Source: an uncultured Christensenella sp.
GTDB taxonomy: Bacteria; Bacillota; Clostridia; Christensenellales; Borkfalkiaceae
Length of the DNA stretch: 64,000 nt
NCBI GenBank assembly: GCA_910577555.1
Contig: CAJTLF010000005.1
Coordinates: forward strand, 1-64,000
Direction of reading: 5' to 3'
The notes beneath the pieces were generated by a model. It searched no databases, was not told the DNA's origin, and was given only the letters and a program-made list of their open reading frames with translations. The translations under genes were made by a program, and so were the position numbers. Shown piece by piece: positions 41,664 through 48,710 of this stretch (position 1 is the stretch's first letter; the number at the start of each line of letters is the position of its first letter).

Positions 41664-42490
41664 GCAAGCGGGACTATCGCTCCCTTCATCTCATAACTTA
41701 TCTGTTCCGCCGTACTTATACGAACGGAATTCGGGAATTGTCTGCAATAAATTTTTCGCAAACGAGTTGGAGCGGGACGCACGGCAAAGTAGCGTGTGGC
41801 ATAGGCGTAATTACGACTACCGGAAGCAGCGATACTAAGACAGCCATACGACTCTTCGCTAAAGCCGGAACGCACCCAGGCGTTATATATGCGAGCAATA
41901 GACCCAAAAGTTCGGGATATCCGCGGCTTTTTAAATTTATCACAGTCGAGTGAAGCGGGACGCACGGCAAAGCGCAGGTCGGTATCGCGGTAGACAGGAG
42001 CACCAGATGAATTGAGAAGGCGTACATTGTAAGCATAGTCGCGATTGCCGGAACGCAACCAGGCGTTATATATGCGAGCGATAACCCCAAAAGTGCGGGA
42101 TATCCGCGGCTTTTTTAATAAATCACAGTCGAGTGAAGCGGGACGCACGGCATAGCGGCCGAAAGCAACGTCTACGGCAAGTTCACCGATATCGTCGAAA
42201 CGATAAACGCGGTCAACATCGGCTTCGAGTCCGGAACGCAACCAGGCGTCATACGCGAGCGACAGCCCCAAAAAGTACGGTATATCCGTAGCTCTTTTCA
42301 AAATTTATTACAATCGAGTGAAACGCGGGACGCACGGCATAGCGGGAATTAGCGGAACCGTTGTTATTGCCGCCAGATGAATAGAGAAGGTAGACACTGC
42401 TAGCACTGCCCTCACGGCCGGAACGCACCCAGGCGTCATACGCGAGCGATAACCCCAAAAGTGCGGGATATCCGCGGCTTTTTCAATTTA
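41664..42490 (-). repeat. Cassette block D: four diversified VR-like cassettes next to avd
   Basis: Cores: 41768-41882, 41951-42065, 42134-42248 and 42319-42435. Three of the units share one 227-codon open frame by chance of spacing (183-184 bp). The leader repeats the TTTTATAAATT-type sequence that also opens block C. The 42319 unit is the clearest diversified relative of the template-like unit at 39769. The block starts about 30 bases after the avd stop, so it can be transcribed together with avd and RT. Confidence 0.85.
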
Positions 42491-42519
42491 TAAAATTGCT
42501 TTATTAAGCGTGAAACGCG

Positions 42520-43041
42520 CTATTTTCTTTTGGTGCTTTTAACCCAGCCGTTTAAAAGCTTAGTCGTTTCGTGAATCTGCCTTGCAATTACTTCAGTTTG
42601 CCGAATTGTAATACCCTGCTTTTTACGGGCTGTTTCGGCATAAAAATCAAGAAGCTTCAAACCGACTGCCGCGCGTTTCTGAAAGGAAATACGTGGTTCT
42701 TCTTCCCGCTCGAAATTGGCTCGATATAAAAATTCTATTATTTCCACAGACGTATTCTGCAATCTGGATATGATACTCCAACGCAATTTTTTAGGCGATT
42801 TTTCCGTGATTACGAAAATATACTCGCTCAATTTTTTCGCGTGAGTGAAAACAGCCATTTCTTTATCGCGCGGGCTGTCAAAGTCCTTTATACGAAAAGG
42901 TTTGCGGGACGGATTTTCTTCCTTTTCGTTTTCGGATATGGGCGGCGGTTCGTAGCCCACCGCATCGGGAAGTTTTAATTCCCTTTGAATTTCCTTTTCC
43001 AATTCGTCAAGCAATATCTGTTGGTTTTCGTTATCTTCCAT
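42520..43041 (-). CDS. avd: DGR accessory variability determinant (Avd-like four-helix protein)
   Basis: A 173-residue basic protein. The C-terminal ~110 residues (about 62-170) match the four-helix-bundle Avd fold in pattern, including the PKKLRWSIISRLQN segment at about 83-96 and a conserved basic third helix. In known DGRs Avd forms a pentamer that binds the reverse transcriptase and template RNA and is needed for mutagenic cDNA synthesis. About 60 polar N-terminal residues are longer than the usual ~120-residue Avd. It starts 5 bases after the RT stop, so both are one operon. The cassette array follows directly downstream. Confidence 0.82.
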   Translation of the reverse strand: MEDNENQQILLDELEKEIQRELKLPDAVGYEPPPISENEKEENPSRKPFRIKDFDSPRDKEMAVFTHAKKLSEYIFVITEKSPKKLRWSIISRLQNTSVEIIEFLYRANFEREEEPRISFQKRAAVGLKLLDFYAETARKKQGITIRQTEVIARQIHETTKLLNGWVKSTKRK

Positions 43042-43046
43042 AAAAC

Positions 43047-44150
43047 TTATCTCCCGTCTATATGAGCGTAATCGCGAAGTTTTGCAAACAACTCTTTTTC
43101 AAGCCTATAGCCTTTGGCATGCACGAGATGACCGTGGAATGCCGCAAGCGACGCGCGCACGCGCTCCGGACCTATCAATCCTTCTATGCTCGCCTTTTTC
43201 AAGAGCCGCGCGCGACTGCGAAGGCGTTTTTTCGTTTTGGTGCGGATGAGCTTGACGAGCTTGCCCGTGGGTGTGAAATAATAGCGAAAGCCGAGATAAG
43301 TTACGCCGTTTTTAAGCGGCAATATCTGAGTTTTGGAATTAAATTTTAATCCGAGCGAATTTACCGCCTTCGTAATTTCTTTTAACGCGTTTTGCAAGAA
43401 CGCTTTATCGCTGTGGACGAGAATGAAGTCGTCCATATACCGCGAATATATTTTTACGCGAAGTTTTTCCTTAACCAGCCTATCCACTTTATCCAGATAA
43501 AACATACCGAAAACCTGACTTGTCTGGTTGCCTATCGGCACTCCCCTGCCGCTCTTTTCGGGATTGGAAGAAAGGCAGTCGTAACCGTATTTGGAAAGAT
43601 ACTCGGCGTTGGTATGGTAACTGTCTATAATGTGCGTTAAAAGCTGTTTAAGCCGTTCGTCGCGGAGCTGACTGCAAAACATTTTTTTCAGAATGGAATG
43701 CGGAATGCTCGGAAAATATTTTAAAATATCGCACTTTAAAATGTAACCGTTCAAACCGTGTGTACGCACGAAATTATGTAGCTTTTTTTCAAAGCGTTGC
43801 AACGCAAAATGCGTACCCTTGCCAACCTGACAAACTGCGTTATCCAAAATCGCACGCTTGGTGAAATACGGGCAGAGAACGTCGTCGCAAAGCACGTGCT
43901 GAACGACCCTGTCGCCGTAGTGCAGGGTCTGAATTTCACGCTTTTTAGGTTCTTGCACGGTGAAATGGTTATAACCGCGGATTTTAAAAGTGCCGCGGTT
44001 AAGTCTGTCATAAGTGTCGTACAGGTTTTGGAGCATAGTCGTCTCGAACCTGACGAGCGGTTTTTTGTCGCGTTTGGCACACCTGCCGCGCATATGCGCC
44101 TGATAGATGCGTTCAAACGTAAACACTTCGTCGAAAGTTAAATTTATCAT
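43047..44150 (-). CDS. Diversity-generating retroelement reverse transcriptase
   Basis: A 367-residue RT with no maturase or endonuclease domain. The catalytic aspartates are Asp141 (LKCDILKYFPSI) and the YMDD box (residues 238-241). Motif 4 reads GVPIGNQTSQ (about 203-212), the IGxxxSQ form typical of DGR reverse transcriptases; group II intron RTs carry a different residue set there. The C-terminal thumb region ends in a basic helical segment. With avd downstream and a template repeat in cis, its role is to copy the template RNA with random insertion opposite adenines, giving the cDNA that replaces the VR. Its promoter is at 44184-44213. Confidence 0.93.
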   Translation of the reverse strand: MINLTFDEVFTFERIYQAHMRGRCAKRDKKPLVRFETTMLQNLYDTYDRLNRGTFKIRGYNHFTVQEPKKREIQTLHYGDRVVQHVLCDDVLCPYFTKRAILDNAVCQVGKGTHFALQRFEKKLHNFVRTHGLNGYILKCDILKYFPSIPHSILKKMFCSQLRDERLKQLLTHIIDSYHTNAEYLSKYGYDCLSSNPEKSGRGVPIGNQTSQVFGMFYLDKVDRLVKEKLRVKIYSRYMDDFILVHSDKAFLQNALKEITKAVNSLGLKFNSKTQILPLKNGVTYLGFRYYFTPTGKLVKLIRTKTKKRLRSRARLLKKASIEGLIGPERVRASLAAFHGHLVHAKGYRLEKELFAKLRDYAHIDGR

Positions 44151-44157
44151 CAGCAGT

Positions 44158-44179
44158 TCAAATAAAATAATGTGGTAAT
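44158..44179 (-). repeat. Right copy of the 22-bp repeat flanking the DGR locus
   Basis: On the minus strand this reads ATTACCACATTATTT followed by a variable base pair and TTGA; it matches 29507-29528 at 20 of 22 positions in inverted orientation. It also overlaps the leader of the RT gene. Confidence 0.5.
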
Positions 44180-44213
44180 AGTTATTTTATCATAACCACC
44201 AAAACAGCGTCAA
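44172..44213 (-). promoter_or_regulatory. Promoter and possible operator of the RT-avd operon
   Basis: On the minus strand, TTGACG (44208-44213) and TAAAAT (44184-44189) are spaced by 18 bases, about 34 bases before the RT start. A dyad GTGGTTAT/ATTACCAC (44192-44199 and 44172-44179, one mismatch) spans the -10 box, so a repressor bound there would block the operon. Confidence 0.6.
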
Positions 44214-44335
44214 ATAAATTTTACTTTTCAAGCCAAACCTTTTTGATATTTTTCGACTTTTTTCGACATTTTTCGCAACAAAGGGCGTCCATATCGAAAT
44301 GTAGATTAATTCCAAAGCTTAAAGTGGAAATAAAA

Positions 44336-45274
44336 TTAATTGCCGAACAGTTCGCCCACGCGGTTCATCATCGCGTTTTTATGCTCATCGAGAGAGTGCG
44401 CATAATGTAAAAGCGTCGTGGACGGATTTTTATGACCGAGAATTTCCGAAAGAGTTTTTACGTCCATTCCGCACTCTAAAGCGCGGGTGGCGAAGGTATG
44501 CCTTAATGCGTGAAAGCCTCTATGCTCTATGCCAAGTTTTTTTAAAAGAAGTTCAAAGCTGCGCTGATAAGACCTTACGGCAAGCGGATTTTCGCCGTTT
44601 GAGTTGATAAGGTAGTCCCCGTCGGAACGGGTGAGAAGTTCTTTAACCCTGCCCATCAGTTGCGCGGGAATAGGGATTAATCTTATAGACGACGGAGTTT
44701 TTGGAGTATCGACGCAACGGGTGAATCTGCCCTTACCGTCCTTACAGTCGCGACACGATTTGTTTACTCGGATAGTGCGCTTATCCATATCCACGTCGCA
44801 CTTTTCAAGCGCGAGAAGTTCGCCTATTCTCAATCCCGTATACATGCACAGTACCACCCCGTACATTTTGGTGCCGTTCTTTGAAAAAACCGCTCTTTCG
44901 ATTTTTTTCTGCTCGTCGATAGTGAAGCAGTTTATTTCCTTTTTGCGGACGGCCGGGCGTTGAATGCGGTCGCCCGTATAGGCGTTTACTTCCCCAACGG
45001 CGTAAGCGGTTTTTAACGAGTGCTGTATAACCGTTATTATACAGTTCACGGTAGCGGCGTGAAGTCCGCCGCTGTTTTTCAGGTTGCCGCAACTGAGCAA
45101 CCCCACGGTAAAGTTTTGCAGACGCGCGGGAGTTAAAGCGTCGAGTTCGTACTCGCCGAGTTCGTTTACGAGATGCAGGGCGGTAATCTCCCTGTACTTT
45201 TCGTACGTTCTGCGTTTGACTGCGGGTTTTACGTAATTTTCAAGCCAAGTTAAGAGCCAACGTTCATACTTCAT
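44336..45274 (-). CDS. Tyrosine recombinase / phage-type integrase
   Basis: The start at 45274 (MKYERWLL) is chosen because AAAGGAGAA precedes it; an upstream in-frame ATG at 45295 lacks such a site. The 312-residue protein has a SAM-like core-binding domain (about 1-100) and a catalytic domain. The catalytic residues are Arg in TGLRIGELLALE, the box FHALRHTFATR, HKNPSTTLL with the LGH motif, and the late tyrosine in LLHYAHSLDE. It would cut and rejoin specific DNA sites. It lies just upstream of the DGR promoter, but no att sites or other element genes are seen. Confidence 0.9.
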   Translation of the reverse strand: MKYERWLLTWLENYVKPAVKRRTYEKYREITALHLVNELGEYELDALTPARLQNFTVGLLSCGNLKNSGGLHAATVNCIITVIQHSLKTAYAVGEVNAYTGDRIQRPAVRKKEINCFTIDEQKKIERAVFSKNGTKMYGVVLCMYTGLRIGELLALEKCDVDMDKRTIRVNKSCRDCKDGKGRFTRCVDTPKTPSSIRLIPIPAQLMGRVKELLTRSDGDYLINSNGENPLAVRSYQRSFELLLKKLGIEHRGFHALRHTFATRALECGMDVKTLSEILGHKNPSTTLLHYAHSLDEHKNAMMNRVGELFGN

Positions 45275-45412
45275 CGCGTTCTCCTTTAAGTACATTTTTT
45301 TTCTTTAGTAAATTTTTATACGCTTTATAAATATCTACCTGAAAAAAATCCGTTTCGTTTCAAATTTCACGATATTATTTTGTTAAACCCGAAAAAAATA
45401 TTAAATCAAACT

Positions 45413-45458
45413 AAAAAGCCGCCTTTCGGCGGGGGATATCCCACCGCCGAAAGGCGGC
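45413..45458 (-). terminator. Intrinsic terminator of the CPBP protease gene
   Basis: A 15-bp perfect stem (45418-45432 with 45444-45458) is followed on the minus strand by five T residues. Confidence 0.9.
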
Positions 45459-45473
45459 TAAAACACAATTTAT

Positions 45474-46268
45474 TCAGCTTTCCAAACCCAGATATTCGCG
45501 AGCTTTTTTTATATTTTTAAAGTAATAAAGGGCAAGAAACACACCCGCAAAAACGGCTACGCAAGCCATTGTAATTATCGACGGCAAATCCCAATGGTTG
45601 CCCGTCGCCACGCCCGCCGACGAAAGAGTGCCGCCGAAATTAAACAGCGCGTGTACTATAACGGGTAAAATTATACTGCGGGACGCGATTAACACTACCG
45701 AACAGACGCAACCTATAAGGAAAGAATAGCCGACCTGCATAAGCGTTGCCCCCACTCCCGCGCCGACGAATAGATTTAAAAGGTGTGAGAGTGCAAAAAT
45801 TGCGCTTGCAATAATGAGCGCGTAAGTTTCGCCGAATTTTACTTTTCTGAAAAAATGCCCCGTTACGGGAAATACGAGACCGCGGAAAAGCGTTTCTTCA
45901 AGCGCGCCCGTCGCCGCGCAGGAGAGCGCGAAAAGAGCTATATCCAAGCTGTCGCCAACGAGCGTAAGACCGCCGTTTATGAGCGGAATAAGCGGAAAAT
46001 TTGCCGCCGCTATCGCTAAACCCAAGAGAAAAGGCGCAACGCCGCCGCGCGGCTTTACCCCCAATATATAGTCCAACAAGCGGATTGCACAGACCACGGC
46101 AACGGTCAAAAACAGACGCTCGCACGCCCCTACGGCAAGACCGACCTTTAACGCCGCACTGCCTTGTAGTCCGTTATGGAAAAATGCGTCGGCAACGGCA
46201 AAAGCCGTTGCCGACGCAAAGCAGATTACGCCCGCGGTAAACGTTATTTTTTTATTTTTTGCGTTCAT
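45474..46268 (-). CDS. CPBP-family intramembrane metalloprotease
   Basis: A 264-residue protein with about seven hydrophobic helices. The CPBP/Abi motifs are present: ALEETLFRG (EExxxR), the histidine of FALSHLLN, and HALFNFGG (HxxxN). Members of this family are intramembrane proteases, some tied to bacteriocin immunity or processing. No bacteriocin-like gene is nearby, so the role is open. Codons 17-27 contain a 13-bp perfect hairpin (46188-46200/46205-46217). Confidence 0.88.
   Translation of the reverse strand: MNAKNKKITFTAGVICFASATAFAVADAFFHNGLQGSAALKVGLAVGACERLFLTVAVVCAIRLLDYILGVKPRGGVAPFLLGLAIAAANFPLIPLINGGLTLVGDSLDIALFALSCAATGALEETLFRGLVFPVTGHFFRKVKFGETYALIIASAIFALSHLLNLFVGAGVGATLMQVGYSFLIGCVCSVVLIASRSIILPVIVHALFNFGGTLSSAGVATGNHWDLPSIITMACVAVFAGVFLALYYFKNIKKAREYLGLES
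46188..46217. repeat. Hairpin inside the early codons of the CPBP gene
   Basis: A perfect inverted repeat of about 12-13 bp arms (GCGTCGGCAACGG with its complement) has a short loop and lies in the first tenth of the coding sequence. It recalls the hairpins near the starts of several other genes in the window. Confidence 0.75.
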
Positions 46269-46284
46269 TGCGAAAAGTACCCGC

Positions 46285-48696
46285 TTATTTTTTAGCTTTA
46301 TTTTTCTTTTCCTTACCGAAATATCTGCCTATGCCTTTAAACAGATGACCGTTAAACATCATAAGCAGAGCTTCCATCTGTCTGCGCGTCATTCCGCCGT
46401 ATTTGGCAAGTCCGCGCACGGGCTGGTGTATTACGCCCATCGTAATGGTATTCGCCGTCGTTTTTTTACCCGTTTTCCAAAGGAACCAATGAGCAAAATT
46501 CATCGCACCCGCGAACAATCTGCCCACCCAACGCTTGGAATAGCGCAAATCGGCAACGGTACAGTTTTCGTGAATGACCATTCTCTTCTTTTTGTAGAAA
46601 GGATATTCATCGGCGGGAATAGGTCTTTGCAACAGTGTTTCAAATTCGGCGTCGCCGATATCTGCGACGTTGCCCGAATAGTAGTTGGGAAGCTTTTCCC
46701 TATCGTAACCGAAGTCGGTTGCGGTGTTTTCGCGGGTTACCGTTGCGCTTAAACGCACGTCTGCACTGGACGCGCAAACCCTTACTTCATACTCGCCGCC
46801 TTCTACCTGCCACTCGTTGGCTTTGGGATTGAAAGCGCGGAAAGTACGTTTATCGAAAGGGATTGAAACTTCTACAGTTTCGCCCGCCTTTATAAATACT
46901 TTTTTGAAGCCTTTAAGTTCGGTTGCCGGTCTGATTATTTTGCTGTCCGGTTTACCCACGTACAATTGCGCTACTTCCGCGCCGTCGACCGCTCCGGTAT
47001 TGGTAATTTTGAAAGATACGCCCTTTTCGTCCGCAACAAGGTCGGAATACTCAAAAGAAGTATACGACAGACCGTAGCCGAACGGATAGCGCACGGGAAC
47101 GTTTGCGGTGGAATAATAGCGATAGCCCACGAACAGCCCTTCGCGATATTCGACGGTGAGTTTATGACCGGGGAAGTGGCTTGCCGACGAGCAATGTTCA
47201 TACTTGACGGGATAGCTTTCCGCAAGCTTGCCCGACGGGTTTACTTTGCCCGAAATTACGTTCATAAGCGCGGTTACGCCCGCCTGACCGCCTAAATACG
47301 CGTGCACGATTGCGTCGGCTTTTTCTATCACGTCGAGCTCTACGGGACTGCCGCAGAAAAGAATAACTACTACTTTTTTGCCGAGAGCGTAGAGCGCGTT
47401 TAAAACTTCGAGCTGGTTTTTAGGCAATTTCATACTCTGCCTGTCAAGCCCTTCGGACTCGCTCACTTCGTCTAAGCCGGCGAAGAATATTATTTTATCG
47501 GCATTTTGTGCAAGGCGCAAAGCCTTCTTCTTTAACGCTCCCGACTTTTTGCCGAAACGCTTGAACCCTGCGGCGTATCCGATATAATTGAAACCGTATT
47601 TTTCGGCTTCGTCCTTAAAATGCTCTACCCGAGTGGGATTTACGGTTGAAGAACCGGCACCCTGCGAGCGTGGTCTATCTGCAAAATCACCGATAAAGCA
47701 GACCTTTTCTTTTCCCAACGGCAGAACCGCCCCGTCGTTTTTGAGAAGAACGACGCTTTCTTCAGCGCACTTACGGGCAAGAGCGTGATGCTCTTCTTCG
47801 TTGAACGATTTGGGAGCTTTTTTCAAAGCCGCGTCCGTAGTGAGAATAAAGTCGATTAAGTTATCGAGCCGCTCGTCAACGATTTTTTCGTCGAGAGTAC
47901 CGTTTGACAACGCTTCGTATACGTCGTCCGCGCCGTAGCGGCAGGACGGCATTTCGAGCTCGTTACCCGCAATTAAACCTTTGATTCTGTCGTTACAGCC
48001 CGCCCAGTCGGTTACTATCACGCCTTTAAAACCCCATTCGCCACGCAAAATTTCCGCAAGCAAATGCTCGTTTTCGTTGGTAAATTCGCCGTTTAATTTG
48101 TTGTAGGACGACATTATCGCGCCCGGATTGCTCTCTTCGACGGCAATTTCAAAGCCCGTAAGGTAAATTTCGCGCAAGGTGCGTTCGTCCATTACGCTGT
48201 CGCTTACCATTCTACGCTCTTCCTGATTGTTTGCGGCAAAGTGCTTTAAGCAAGCGTATACGCCGCTCTTCTGTATACCGCGCACGTAAGACGCCGCCAT
48301 TTTGCCCGAAAGATAGGGGTCTTCGGAAAAATACTCGAAGTTTCTGCCGCAAAGCGGATTGCGCTTTATGTTCATACCGGGACCGAGCAACATATTTACG
48401 TCCATAGACGCCGCTTCTTCGCCCAAAAGTCCGCCAACTTCTTCACCCAATTCTTCGTTCCAGGTATTTGCCATGGTTGCCGTAGTGGGAATAAGAGTTG
48501 CGGGAATACTGGGGTTCAACCCTAAATGGTCGCTTTTAGCAGCCTGTTTTCTGAGTCCGCAAGGTCCGTCCGAGAGATATGCGGACGGAAGTCCGACTTC
48601 TTCTATGGCAAGCGTAGACCAGAAATCCCTGCCCGTGAGCAGGTCGGCCTTTTGCCGCCACGTGAGTTTGCTTATTATATCTGCGTGTCGTAACAT
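46285..48696 (-). CDS. GH3 beta-glycosidase, standard domain order
   Basis: An 803-residue enzyme without a signal peptide. The TIM-barrel comes first (about 15-300), with KHFAANNQE at 151-159 and the nucleophile Asp230 in VIVTDWAG. The alpha/beta sandwich (about 320-520) and fibronectin-III-like domain (about 580-650) follow, then a C-terminal extension of about 120 basic residues. GH3 enzymes of this kind release beta-linked glucose or xylose from imported oligosaccharides. It lies 14 bases downstream of a GPH-family transporter gene, so the pair likely imports and hydrolyses a glycoside. The exact substrate is not visible. Confidence 0.92.
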   Translation of the reverse strand: MLRHADIISKLTWRQKADLLTGRDFWSTLAIEEVGLPSAYLSDGPCGLRKQAAKSDHLGLNPSIPATLIPTTATMANTWNEELGEEVGGLLGEEAASMDVNMLLGPGMNIKRNPLCGRNFEYFSEDPYLSGKMAASYVRGIQKSGVYACLKHFAANNQEERRMVSDSVMDERTLREIYLTGFEIAVEESNPGAIMSSYNKLNGEFTNENEHLLAEILRGEWGFKGVIVTDWAGCNDRIKGLIAGNELEMPSCRYGADDVYEALSNGTLDEKIVDERLDNLIDFILTTDAALKKAPKSFNEEEHHALARKCAEESVVLLKNDGAVLPLGKEKVCFIGDFADRPRSQGAGSSTVNPTRVEHFKDEAEKYGFNYIGYAAGFKRFGKKSGALKKKALRLAQNADKIIFFAGLDEVSESEGLDRQSMKLPKNQLEVLNALYALGKKVVVILFCGSPVELDVIEKADAIVHAYLGGQAGVTALMNVISGKVNPSGKLAESYPVKYEHCSSASHFPGHKLTVEYREGLFVGYRYYSTANVPVRYPFGYGLSYTSFEYSDLVADEKGVSFKITNTGAVDGAEVAQLYVGKPDSKIIRPATELKGFKKVFIKAGETVEVSIPFDKRTFRAFNPKANEWQVEGGEYEVRVCASSADVRLSATVTRENTATDFGYDREKLPNYYSGNVADIGDAEFETLLQRPIPADEYPFYKKKRMVIHENCTVADLRYSKRWVGRLFAGAMNFAHWFLWKTGKKTTANTITMGVIHQPVRGLAKYGGMTRRQMEALLMMFNGHLFKGIGRYFGKEKKNKAKK

Positions 48697-48710
48697 TTAA
48701 ATACCGCCCG

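Noticed and set aside
38328..42458. Short minus-strand open frames within the cassette array as genes
   Set aside because: They start at accidental ATGs in spacer sequence without ribosome-binding sites, and frames break between units. They are described as repeat cassettes.
38294..42490. CRISPR array
   Set aside because: Repeats are regular, but units are about 185 bp with long conserved parts and 70-bp variable parts that translate to one protein motif; there are no short palindromic repeats and no cas genes.
43047..44150. Group II intron or retron reverse transcriptase
   Set aside because: No intron domain V-like structure, maturase or HNH domain is present, and no msr/msd-like region. 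The IGNQTSQ motif, the Avd-like neighbour and the template/VR pair fit a DGR.
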